From an uncultured Lachnospiraceae bacterium (lineage in GTDB: Bacteria > Bacillota > Clostridia > Lachnospirales > Lachnospiraceae), in NCBI GenBank assembly GCA_946537305.1, contig CAMNFR010000001.1:1-64000 (forward strand): a DNA stretch of 64,000 bases, written 5' to 3'. The notes beneath the pieces were generated by a model. That model searched no databases. It was not told where the DNA came from and was given only the letters and a program-made list of their open reading frames with translations. The translations under genes were made by a program, and so were the position numbers. Shown piece after piece: positions 39,902 through 48,187 of this stretch. Within the stretch, counting starts at the first letter, position 1; each line of letters starts with the position of its first letter.

Positions 39902-42562
39902 CTATTCCGGAACCTTCTTCAGGTGCTCCGCTACCTCGGGGCTCACATGGTCAAGCAAGAAGGTGCGGTCATCCTCCCGTTTCCTCCCCATGTTCTCACG
40001 CATCTCTCCGGAGAGACGCGCAATGTCCTCTCGCAGATCCCGCGCGGAAAGCAGCCTGCTGCCGCTTCCCCGGATGATGATCTGTTCCAGACCGTCCGAA
40101 GTTGCCACGGTAATCTCATACCTTTTTGCATTTTCATGACTGAACCGCTCTATATACTGATCTGCCGTCTCTGCCTCCTGCGTGAACACCACGTGAATAT
40201 TCTGATGATCGAACCACTCTGTCCGATGGCCCTGTACACGGTAGGCATCAAAGACCACGATCACCTCACAGCCGCGCAGTCCCTGATAATTGCCCATGAT
40301 CTCCAACAGGCGCTCTCTGGCCGCATCCACGTTCTCCTGCGCCAGCGCGCGCAGCTCCTCCCAGGCAAAAATGATATTATAACCGTCCACCAACAGGTAT
40401 TCCGGCAGGCGTTCTCTGGGCGTAAAGGTCCGCTTTACCGGTGCCTCCGGCGCTTTTGCATATTCCCGACGGCCGACGCCTTTTCGTTCCAGTGAACGAT
40501 CTCTTCCGTTGGCATAGAAGGTACGGGCAATGATGGCATCGATCTCATCGGTCCCGATCCATTGCTCTGCCTCCGGCGGCTCATATTCAGGCACCGTATC
40601 AGCCAACTCTTTCCGTCCGCCGAATGATTCCCTGGACTCCAGATGCATATAATCCCACACTTCGTTCCAGGGAACCGGGAAGCCGGAACCATGGGTACAG
40701 AATACGGATCCCGGTGGGTTCCGAAGATCCGTCTCCGGGTCATAAGCGAACGCAGCCACGACCTCCTCCTGGTCATGGCAGGGCAGGTAGGCATGATACT
40801 GCAGCGACAGCTGTCCCTGCCCGCGGGTGTAGGCCGCCACCTCTTTCTGGTAATTGCGCAGGGTCGCCACCGGGGCAATTCCCGTCAGTACGGCCAGATC
40901 CCCGGCCGTCTCCGGCGGATCAGGCTTTCCAAAACGCGACTCGATATCTGTCATGGCGCGTCCCACCTGGGATAGCGGAAGCGTCAGTCGGAAGCGATAC
41001 CAGGGTTCCAGCAGCAGGGAATCTGCCTGCATCAATCCCTGGCGCACGGCCCGGTAGGTCGCCTGGCGAAAATCTCCGCCCTCCGTGTGCTTTACGTGTG
41101 CCCGCCCATTGATCAGCGTGATACGCATATCCGTAATGGCAGATCCTGTCAGCACACCCTTGTGCACCTTCTCCTTCAGATGGGTCAATACCAGGCGCTG
41201 CCAGTTTTTCGCCAGAATATCCTCCGAAAGATCTGTGTCAAAGACCAGGCCGCTGCCGCGCTCTCCCGGCGAAAGCAGCAGATGGACCTCTGCATAGTGG
41301 CGCAGCGGCTCGAAATGTCCCACACCCTCCACGGTATCCGTGATCGTCTCCTTATAGACAATATGCCCGTCCCCAAAAGAAACCATAATACCGAATCTTT
41401 CTTCGATCAGGCTGGCCAGAATCTCCAGCTGCACCTCTCCCATAATGCGGACAGTCAGTTCCCGCAATGTCTCATCCCAGGTGAAAGCCAGTTCCGGGAG
41501 TTCCTCCTGCAGCTGACGGAACCGGGGCAGCATCTGCCGCTCATCTGTCTCCGGCGGCAGGATCACACGGTAGGAAAGAACCGGCTCCAGAACAGGCGTG
41601 ACCCGTCCCTCCTCCGCTCCCAGTCCCTGCCCGGGAAAGGTGGCCGTAAGCCCCGTAACTGCGCAGACCATACCGGCTTCCGCCTGCTGCAGCGGTGTAA
41701 AATAATCGCCCGAATACAGCCGCAGCTGATGGATCTTTTCTTCGTATGTCTCTTCTCCCACCTGATACTTCAACAAAAATCTGGGAGAAAGCATACCTCC
41801 GGTCAGTTTCAGGTGCGTCAGCCTGGCTCCCGTCTCATCCCGGGTAATCTTATATACCCTTGCGCCAAAAGCTTCGCCCGTGGACTTGGGCCGGGCCAGT
41901 CCTGCGAAGGCCCTCAGGAATTCTTCCGTCCCATTGAAGCGCAGGGCTGCGCCAAACCAACAGGGGAACAATTTCCTTTCTGCGATCAGCCGCTGTATCT
42001 CTTCCTGTGGGATCTCGCCGGTGGAAAGATAGTTCTCCAGAAGTGCCTCGTCCAGCACCGCAATGTTTTCCAGGCATTCCTCTGAATCCGGCTGGGAGAG
42101 GTCCACTACAGCGTCGCACAGATCCTCCCGGAGATTCTTCATCAATGCCTCCCGGTCTGTACCCGGCTGGTCCATTTTATTGACAAAAAGGAAGACCGGT
42201 ACCCGGTATTGCTCCAGCAGTTTCCAGACCGTGCGCGTGTGTCCCTGCACACCGTCTGCCCCGCTGATCACCAGAATCGCTGCATCCAGCACAGAGAGAG
42301 TGCGCTCCATCTCTGCAGAAAAATCCACATGCCCGGGCGTATCCAACAGTGTGATACACGTATCTCCGTACGTAAGCTCTGCCTGCTTTGAAAAAATGGT
42401 AATGCCCCTGGCCCGTTCCCTGCTGTCCGTATCCAGAAAAGCATCCTGGGTATCCACACGGCCGGGCCGGCGTATCGCCCCGGCCGCGTACAGCAGCGCC
42501 TCGCTGAGCGTGGTCTTTCCGGCATCTACATGCGCCACGATTCCCGTGATCAAACGTTTCAT
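39902..42562 (-). CDS. Tet(M)/EF-G-like ribosome-protection GTPase fused to C-terminal NYN (YacP/Rae1-like) domain
   Basis: N-terminus MKRLITGIVAHVDAGKTTLSEALLY, ARGITIFSKQAEL, LLDTPGHVDFSAEMERTL, FVNKMDQPG; C-terminus EYLLVDGYNIIFAWEELRALAQ..., CEVIVVFDAYRV, TADQYIERFSHE, ITVATSDGLEQIIIRGSGSRLLSARDL. Confidence 0.93.
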   Translation of the reverse strand: MKRLITGIVAHVDAGKTTLSEALLYAAGAIRRPGRVDTQDAFLDTDSRERARGITIFSKQAELTYGDTCITLLDTPGHVDFSAEMERTLSVLDAAILVISGADGVQGHTRTVWKLLEQYRVPVFLFVNKMDQPGTDREALMKNLREDLCDAVVDLSQPDSEECLENIAVLDEALLENYLSTGEIPQEEIQRLIAERKLFPCWFGAALRFNGTEEFLRAFAGLARPKSTGEAFGARVYKITRDETGARLTHLKLTGGMLSPRFLLKYQVGEETYEEKIHQLRLYSGDYFTPLQQAEAGMVCAVTGLTATFPGQGLGAEEGRVTPVLEPVLSYRVILPPETDERQMLPRFRQLQEELPELAFTWDETLRELTVRIMGEVQLEILASLIEERFGIMVSFGDGHIVYKETITDTVEGVGHFEPLRHYAEVHLLLSPGERGSGLVFDTDLSEDILAKNWQRLVLTHLKEKVHKGVLTGSAITDMRITLINGRAHVKHTEGGDFRQATYRAVRQGLMQADSLLLEPWYRFRLTLPLSQVGRAMTDIESRFGKPDPPETAGDLAVLTGIAPVATLRNYQKEVAAYTRGQGQLSLQYHAYLPCHDQEEVVAAFAYDPETDLRNPPGSVFCTHGSGFPVPWNEVWDYMHLESRESFGGRKELADTVPEYEPPEAEQWIGTDEIDAIIARTFYANGRDRSLERKGVGRREYAKAPEAPVKRTFTPRERLPEYLLVDGYNIIFAWEELRALAQENVDAARERLLEIMGNYQGLRGCEVIVVFDAYRVQGHRTEWFDHQNIHVVFTQEAETADQYIERFSHENAKRYEITVATSDGLEQIIIRGSGSRLLSARDLREDIARLSGEMRENMGRKREDDRTFLLDHVSPEVAEHLKKVPE

Positions 42563-42602
42563 ACATATTCTCCTTTAACCGGCCCTGCATCGACATTTGA
42601 AT

Positions 42603-42672
42603 ATGAACCATGTTGACAAGTTCGTAAACGCTACGCGTTCTCTCACTGTCACGGCGTTCGCGCATGGTTCAT
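42603..42672. repeat. Inverted repeat/structured palindrome downstream of the SPFH gene
   Basis: ATGAACCATG (42603-42612) / CATGGTTCAT (42663-42672) enclosing AACGC-TAC-GCGTT. Confidence 0.65.
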
Positions 42673-42683
42673 TGCTTCGTGCA

Positions 42684-42716
42684 AAAATAACCGCCTCCCC
42701 GGGGGGGAGGCGGCTT
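42684..42716 (-). terminator. Intrinsic terminator of the SPFH/zinc-ribbon gene
   Basis: CCGCCTCCCC/GGGGAGGCGG stem followed on the minus strand by TTATTTTTG. Confidence 0.8.
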
Positions 42717-42728
42717 TCAGCCTCTAAA

Positions 42729-44078
42729 TTAAACCTGATCTTCATCCCCGAAGGGGTCGCCGCATTCCGGGCAGAACCTCGGCGGATTCGCCGGATCCTC
42801 CGGCACCCATCCGCACTTGTCGCAGCGGTACTGGGGAGCGCCGGCAGGCTTCTTAGCGCCGCATTCCATACAGAATTTTCCCTGGTTCACTGCGCCGCAG
42901 CTGGGGCAGGTCCACCCCGCGGGAGCTGCGGGTTTCGGGTTGCCGCACTCCATGCAGAACTTACCGGTATTTTCTGCGCCGCAGGACGGGCATTTCCAGG
43001 ATGCGCCGCCGGCCTGCATCTTCGGCGTCTGCGCCGGTGCCGCCTGGGCCGCCTGCTGCTGCTTGGCCGCATTCATGGCAAACAGATCCTGCGCTGTTAC
43101 TCCGCCGGCCTGCTGCGCCATGCCCATGCCCATAAAGGCCATAGCAGGGCCGGCATTGGGATTGGCGGCCGCTGCCTTCATGGCTTCTGCCTGTGCCCCT
43201 ACCAGCTGAGCCGCAGCCATGCCGGGATCGCGGTATACCGCTGCCTTCTGCAGCTCTTTGATGGTAGCCTCATCTTCTTCCGAAGCCTTGACGCCGGAAA
43301 CGCCGAATGATACAATCTCGATTCCCCGCAGATCTGCCCATTTGGCAGACAGCACTTCATTCAGCGCATTGGCGATCTCAAACGTGTGTCCCGGCAGCGC
43401 CGAATAGCGGATGCCCTGAGCAGATATCTTGGCAAACGCCGGCTGAAGAGCGGTCAGCAGTTCTGTGCGAAGCTGTCCGTCCAGCGAGGACTTGGTATAG
43501 CTGCCCGTCACGTTGCCGCAGACATTAGTATAGAAAAGAATAGGGTTGGTAATACGGAAGCTGTATTCGCCGAAGCATTTAATAGCCACATCCATATCCA
43601 GACCAATATTGGTATCCACCACACGGAAGGGTACCGGATTAGGCGTGCCGTATTTGTTCCCGATGATTTCTTTGATGTTCACAAAATAAACGCGCTGATC
43701 CTTGGGGACCTCCCCGCCGAAGCCCACGCGCTTCCCGATCTGAGCAAAGACCTCTTTAATATTGGAGGCCAGATCTCCGGACGCGAAAATAGAAGGCTCA
43801 CTGGAACTGTCGTACACAAATTCACCAGGCTCCGCGCACAACTCTGTTACCTTTCCCTGATCCACCAGGATCATGCACTGTCCCTCGTTTACCGCAATCA
43901 CGGATCCGTTGGAAATAATGTTATCCGCACCTCTTCTATTTGAAGAAAAACCGGATGTTTTTTTAATGCCTTTGGTCACCAGCACATCGTTGGGGAGCGT
44001 GTCACAATAAAAATATTCTTTCCACTGGTCGCCCAGTACGGTGGATGCCGCTGCCAGGCCTGCCTGAATCAAACCCAT
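42729..44078 (-). CDS. SPFH-domain protein with multiple C-terminal zinc ribbons (YdjI/'virion core protein'-like)
   Basis: SPFH-like N-terminus; repeated CPSCGAENTGKFCMECGNPKP / CPSCGAVNQGKFCMECGAKKP; last element YRCDKCGWVPEDPANPPRFCPECGDPF (rubredoxin-like). Confidence 0.88.
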   Translation of the reverse strand: MGLIQAGLAAASTVLGDQWKEYFYCDTLPNDVLVTKGIKKTSGFSSNRRGADNIISNGSVIAVNEGQCMILVDQGKVTELCAEPGEFVYDSSSEPSIFASGDLASNIKEVFAQIGKRVGFGGEVPKDQRVYFVNIKEIIGNKYGTPNPVPFRVVDTNIGLDMDVAIKCFGEYSFRITNPILFYTNVCGNVTGSYTKSSLDGQLRTELLTALQPAFAKISAQGIRYSALPGHTFEIANALNEVLSAKWADLRGIEIVSFGVSGVKASEEDEATIKELQKAAVYRDPGMAAAQLVGAQAEAMKAAAANPNAGPAMAFMGMGMAQQAGGVTAQDLFAMNAAKQQQAAQAAPAQTPKMQAGGASWKCPSCGAENTGKFCMECGNPKPAAPAGWTCPSCGAVNQGKFCMECGAKKPAGAPQYRCDKCGWVPEDPANPPRFCPECGDPFGDEDQV

Positions 44079-44164
44079 AGTCCTGCCTCCTGTTTGTAAT
44101 CATCCTAGACTGATTGTCTTTAACTTATTATCCTACATTTAGACAATTGTGTCAACATAAAAAG

Positions 44165-44245
44165 AAAAAGCCCTGCAAGGGAGAGACACCGGAAGGATAA
44201 TCTTCTGAGCGGGGATGGCGCCTCTCTCTGCAAAGCCTACTACTA
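44165..44245 (-). promoter_or_regulatory. Imperfect structured leader or terminator between the HTH gene and the SPFH gene
   Basis: Minus strand GCAGAGAGAGGCGCC...GGTGTCTCTCCCTTGCAGGGC followed by TTTTTCTTTTTA. Confidence 0.45.
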
Positions 44246-44289
44246 TTATACGACAGGCATAAGACATATACTGTCATTTACATAAATTT

Positions 44290-44532
44290 TTAAAACTTTT
44301 TCATAATAAACCCTTTTTTACTGCGGTCATACACAACATGCCGGTTATCCTGGGGCTCAAAAAGTCTCCGGTTATCCAAAAAAGCACGGATATCATCGAT
44401 ATCCCTCTGGATGGATCTTTCGTTTATGGAATAGGCCGCAGCTGCTTCGCGCTTTACGATCATCTCGCCTTCTGTCAGCCTGGTATAAAGATCCAGTACC
44501 CGAAAACATTTTCCATAGCTCTCCTCACTCAT
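44290..44532 (-). CDS. Stand-alone HTH domain, like the N-terminus of WYL-type regulators
   Basis: 80 aa: KREAAAAYSINERSIQRDIDDIRAFLDNRRL...HVVYDRSKKGFIMKKF; no WYL domain follows. Confidence 0.65.
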   Translation of the reverse strand: MSEESYGKCFRVLDLYTRLTEGEMIVKREAAAAYSINERSIQRDIDDIRAFLDNRRLFEPQDNRHVVYDRSKKGFIMKKF

Positions 44533-44760
44533 CGTCCCCCGTCCTCCTGTTCACAATATCAAATCGCCTTCTCCGCCGTTTTCGAAGGCTTCATGCCAAT
44601 GTCTTTTATTGCTATTCGCAAAAACAATCGGATTATACCACTAATCGAAATCAAAGTCAACATAGCGGAAACAGGTTGAAAGCACCTTTTTTGTATGATA
44701 TCATAAAAAAAGTGTAAAGATGTGGCTGATTTTGTCGCGCTATATTCTCAGGAGGTCGCC

Positions 44761-45300
44761 ATGCTGCATTCACTGGTCGGACATTTCTGCACCATCACCC
44801 ATCACCGCCTGCTGGTGATGAAATATTGCTTCCGCATCGGTCTGTACCGACAGGGACTTACCCATGATCTCTCCAAATACTCCCCGGCAGAGTTCATCCC
44901 CGGAGTCCGGTACTATCAGGGGAATCGGAGCCCGAACGACGCAGAACGCCGGGACCGCGGCTACTCCGCCGCCTGGCTGCATCATAAAGGCCGCAACCGC
45001 CATCACCTGGAATACTGGGTAGATTATAAGATCGGCGGTACACCGGGCCAGCTCTATGGGATTCGCATGCCGGAAAAATATGTGCTGGAAATGTTCTGCG
45101 ACCGCATTGCGGCCAGCCGTGTTTATAACAAGGAAAAATATCACGACGGCATGCCCTATGAATATTTTCTCAAAGGTCTGCCCTATACGCCTCTTCACCC
45201 GGACACAGCCCGCCATCTCGGTGCACTGCTGCGCATGTTGGCGGAGCGCGGGGAGGACGAAACCTTCCGGTACATCCGCAGACGGCGGAGAAAGAAATGA
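44761..45300 (+). CDS. DUF5662 family protein
   Basis: AGGAGG RBS; YRQGLTHDLSKYSPAEFIPGVRYYQGNRSPND...WLHHKGRNRHHLEYWVDY...GMPYEYFLKG. Confidence 0.82.
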   Translation: MLHSLVGHFCTITHHRLLVMKYCFRIGLYRQGLTHDLSKYSPAEFIPGVRYYQGNRSPNDAERRDRGYSAAWLHHKGRNRHHLEYWVDYKIGGTPGQLYGIRMPEKYVLEMFCDRIAASRVYNKEKYHDGMPYEYFLKGLPYTPLHPDTARHLGALLRMLAERGEDETFRYIRRRRRKK

Positions 45301-45331
45301 GAATTCGAGGACAAGAAGACAAAGGAGACAG

Positions 45332-45396
45332 AGGAGACAGGGGACGGACCTGTGTCTTCCCCTGGTGGGGAGACACAGGTCCGTCCCCTGTCTCCT
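45332..45396. repeat. REP-like long palindrome between convergent genes
   Basis: AGGAGACAGGGGACGGACCTGTGTCT (45332-45357) is the exact reverse complement of AGACACAGGTCCGTCCCCTGTCTCCT (45371-45396); stem extends with CCCC-TGGT-GGGG. Confidence 0.95.
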
Positions 45397-45835
45397 ATTC
45401 TTCTGCGATCACGATACCGCGATGAGGCACCGGCACAGAGAATATGATCTGTGTCTCCGTATTGCCGTATTTCTGGAGCTTTCCAATGAAAGCTTCCAGG
45501 TCCCCGGTGTTCGGAAAACCGACTTTCATGATCATAGAATAATTGCCGGATACGATATTACACTCTATTACATTCGGAATCGATTGAATGAAAGGCAGGA
45601 AGCTGGATTTATGCTTGGGTTCCATCTCCAGGTTAATAAAAGCCGTAATGTGATACCCCAGCCTCTCCAGACTGACATCCGCATGATAGCCGGAAATTAT
45701 TCCTTCTTCTTCCAGTTTCTCAATCCGGGCCGCTACCGCCGGCGAAGACAGATAAACCCTCTCCGAGAGCTGCTTCAGCGTGTACCTGGCATTTTCCTGC
45801 AATAACTTCAACAACTTGCGATCGATCTTATCCAT
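45395..45835 (-). CDS. Lrp/AsnC family transcriptional regulator
   Basis: MDKIDRKLLKLLQENARYTLKQLSERVYLSSPAVAARIEKLEEEGIISGYHADV. Confidence 0.94.
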   Translation of the reverse strand: MDKIDRKLLKLLQENARYTLKQLSERVYLSSPAVAARIEKLEEEGIISGYHADVSLERLGYHITAFINLEMEPKHKSSFLPFIQSIPNVIECNIVSGNYSMIMKVGFPNTGDLEAFIGKLQKYGNTETQIIFSVPVPHRGIVIAEE

Positions 45836-45986
45836 ATTACTTCCTCATACCGGCCTCCGCCTGCAGCAAAGGCCATTCTCCTCCACTTCCCACTGCCGCA
45901 AAATCATCGCCGCAGCTTACGATAAAGAGAATACCACAGATGATTCGTAAGTTCAACCGCATTTTTACTTTAAATTCTAAATAACA

Positions 45987-46685
45987 CTACACCAAATAGT
46001 TTCTGACCCCAAAGATTGCCGTTCCTACGCGCACCATGGTGGCGCCTTCTTCAATGGCCACCTCAAAGTCTCCGGTCATGCCCATAGAAAGCTCTGTCAT
46101 CTCCACGCCGGGCAGTTTCATTGCCTCAATGGTATCACGGAGTTCCCGCATCTGTCGGAAATATCCCCTGTTTTCCTCCGGATCGTCTACCGGCGGAGCA
46201 ATGGCCATCAGCCCGCGGATCTTCAGGTTCGGGAGTTCTGATGCCTGACGGACCAGTGCAAGGGCTTCTTCCTCTGAGATACCGGACTTGGTCTCCTCAT
46301 CCGCAATATTGACCTCGATCAGCACCGGCATCACCAGGTTCTTTTTCAGCGCCTCTTTCTGGATTTCTTCCGCCAGACGGAGGCTGGATACGGAATGAAT
46401 GAGGCAGGCCCGGCCCACGACATACTTTACTTTATTGCGCTGCAGATGCCCGATAAAGTGCCAGTTCAAAGGTTCGGTGATGGCCTCCGTCTTCGCCACC
46501 ACCTCCTGCGCATGGTTCTCCCCAAAATCCTTTACACCGATATCCATCAGGTCCCGGACCATCTCCACCGGCTTGGTCTTGCTGACCGCGATCAGCGTCA
46601 CCTCTTTCCTGGAGCGGCCCGCGCGATCACAGGCGGCAGCCACACGTTTTTCGACATCTTTATAGTTTTCCTGTACAGCACTCAT
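45987..46685 (-). CDS. YggS family pyridoxal phosphate-binding protein
   Basis: VTLIAVSKTKPVEMVRDLMDIGVKDFGENHAQE, WHFIGHLQRNKVKYVV, ELSMGMTGDFEVAIEEGATMVRVGTAIFG. Confidence 0.95.
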   Translation of the reverse strand: MSAVQENYKDVEKRVAAACDRAGRSRKEVTLIAVSKTKPVEMVRDLMDIGVKDFGENHAQEVVAKTEAITEPLNWHFIGHLQRNKVKYVVGRACLIHSVSSLRLAEEIQKEALKKNLVMPVLIEVNIADEETKSGISEEEALALVRQASELPNLKIRGLMAIAPPVDDPEENRGYFRQMRELRDTIEAMKLPGVEMTELSMGMTGDFEVAIEEGATMVRVGTAIFGVRNYLV

Positions 46686-46735
46686 GATTCTTTCCTCGGA
46701 TATTTCTCCCCAGATATTCGTTTTTCGACCACTGC

Positions 46736-47329
46736 TCAGTTCTGCTGCGGCTGCTCGCGGAAGGTGATCTCTCCGGTGGCAGCATCCATGCTCTCCACGA
46801 TGGCCAGAGATTCTACGCGAATTCCTTTTTCGCGGATCAGCTTTCCGCCATCCTGGAAACCCTTTTCGATAGCGATTCCTACGCCCTCGATGGTGGCACC
46901 GGCGCTCTGAATGATATCGATCAGACCGTTGACAGCGCAGCCGTTGGCCAGGAAATCATCGATGATCAGAATATGATCGTCCGCAGAAAGATATTTTTTG
47001 GAGACGATAACGTCGTAGATACGATTGTGTGTGAAGGACTGGACCTGGGTCACATAGGACACGCCGTCCAGGTTGATGCTCTGGGCCTTCTTGGCAAATA
47101 CCACCGGCACGCCGAATTCTATACCCACTACACTGGCGATCCCAATGCCGGACGCCTCGATGGTAAGAATCTTATTGATCGGTCTGTCCGCGAACAAACG
47201 CTTCCATTCTTTTGCCATCTCTACAAAGAGGCTGATGTCCATCTGGTGATTCAGAAAATTGTCTACCTTTAACACATTCCCCGTTTTCACGGTTCCGTCT
47301 TTGCGGATTCTTTCTTCCAGAAGCTTCAT
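46736..47329 (-). CDS. xpt: Xanthine phosphoribosyltransferase
   Basis: [55 protein letters not shown] loop; start moved in from the upstream tRNA-overlapping extension. Confidence 0.95.
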   Translation of the reverse strand: MKLLEERIRKDGTVKTGNVLKVDNFLNHQMDISLFVEMAKEWKRLFADRPINKILTIEASGIGIASVVGIEFGVPVVFAKKAQSINLDGVSYVTQVQSFTHNRIYDVIVSKKYLSADDHILIIDDFLANGCAVNGLIDIIQSAGATIEGVGIAIEKGFQDGGKLIREKGIRVESLAIVESMDAATGEITFREQPQQN

Positions 47330-47370
47330 ACGGCCTTCCTTTCTCGTCTGAACAGTGTTTTCTGATGTGG

Positions 47371-47399
47371 AAAAGGGACCACCCGGAGGTGATCCCTTT
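47371..47399 (-). terminator. Intrinsic terminator after tRNA-Leu(AAG)
   Basis: GGGATCACC-TCCG-GGTGGTCCC-TTTT on the minus strand. Confidence 0.75.
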
Positions 47400-47400
47400 C

Positions 47401-47483
47401 TGCGGAAGATGGGACTTGAACCCACACGATCGTCGATCACATGATCCTTAGTCATGCCTGTCTGCCAATTCCAGCACTTCCGC
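47401..47483 (-). tRNA. tRNA-Leu (anticodon AAG)
   Basis: Acceptor GCGGAAG/CTTCCGC, anticodon stem CATGA/TCATG with loop CTAAGGA, long variable arm, T arm GGTTCAAGTCC. Confidence 0.93.
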
Positions 47484-47559
47484 CGACATCACAGGATTAT
47501 AGCACATACCTCCTGTTTGCGCAAGCAATTTTTTCGCAAAAATTCCATTTAAAAAGTAG

Positions 47560-47588
47560 TTGACATTTACTTTCGGATGAGGTAATAT
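47560..47588 (+). promoter_or_regulatory. Sigma-A-type promoter of the tandem tRNA-Leu genes
   Basis: TTGACA - 17 nt - TAATAT. Confidence 0.8.
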
Positions 47589-47618
47589 AAGCAAGTGCCG
47601 TGAGAACGGAGACAAATT

Positions 47619-47703
47619 GCAGACGTGGCGGAATTGGCATACGCGCATGATTCAGGTTCATGTCCATATTACTTGGGTGCGGGTTCAAGTCCCGCCGTCT
47701 GCA
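47619..47703 (+). tRNA. tRNA-Leu (anticodon CAG), copy 1
   Basis: Acceptor GCAGACG/CGTCTGC, anticodon stem CATGA/TCATG with loop TTCAGGT, long variable arm. Confidence 0.95.
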
Positions 47704-47739
47704 CTTTCTTTTCTCTTTGGCAACAACTTCATAAGGCTT

Positions 47740-47824
47740 GCAGACGTGGCGGAATTGGCATACGCGCATGATTCAGGTTCATGTCCATATTACTTGGGTG
47801 CGGGTTCAAGTCCCGCCGTCTGCA
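47740..47824 (+). tRNA. tRNA-Leu (anticodon CAG), copy 2
   Basis: Same 85-nt sequence as copy 1. Confidence 0.95.
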
Positions 47825-47826
47825 CG

Positions 47827-47863
47827 AAAAAAGTCACGCCGTGTGCGTGACTTTTTTCTTTTC
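47827..47863 (+). terminator. Intrinsic terminator of the tRNA-Leu pair, possibly bidirectional
   Basis: AAAAAAGTCACGC-CGTGT-GCGTGACTTTTTT. Confidence 0.85.
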
Positions 47864-47865
47864 TT

Positions 47866-48156
47866 TTATATTCTCGGAGCCCGGTCCCATTCTTCTTTTC
47901 TTTCCTGATACTGCTCCTTCAGCCAGAGGATGGCTGCTGTGCGGCCATCCTCCGTAAATTCAAATGTACAGGCTGTCCTGCGGGCGGCCTCCGTGGCGTC
48001 AAAGGAAAGCGGTTCCGGCCATACCCAGGCTGTCAGGGTAAAGTCCGGCTTCTCTCCGGTGCGCGCCATACGGTACCGCATTCCACAGTGATCTCCCGTA
48101 AAAATACCGCCATAGGAAAGAAAGTTCAGGGACAGGATCTGTTTTTCATCCAGCAT
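47866..48156 (-). CDS. Hypothetical protein (96 aa)
   Basis: ORF from MLDEKQILSLNFLSYGGIFTGDHCGMRYRM...; internal start preferred over the extension into metY. Confidence 0.65.
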   Translation of the reverse strand: MLDEKQILSLNFLSYGGIFTGDHCGMRYRMARTGEKPDFTLTAWVWPEPLSFDATEAARRTACTFEFTEDGRTAAILWLKEQYQERKEEWDRAPRI

Positions 48157-48187
48157 ATATGCCTCCCGTCCGATTACTTCTTCCGGA

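Noticed and set aside
39902-42562. Call as tetracycline resistance gene
   Set aside because: The GTPase half resembles Tet(M)-type proteins, but the NYN fusion and housekeeping context argue against a mobile resistance determinant. Resistance cannot be claimed from sequence alone.
47497-47850. ORFs 47448..47648, 47497..47769 and 47617..47850
   Set aside because: They are translations through tRNA-Leu genes and their flanks.
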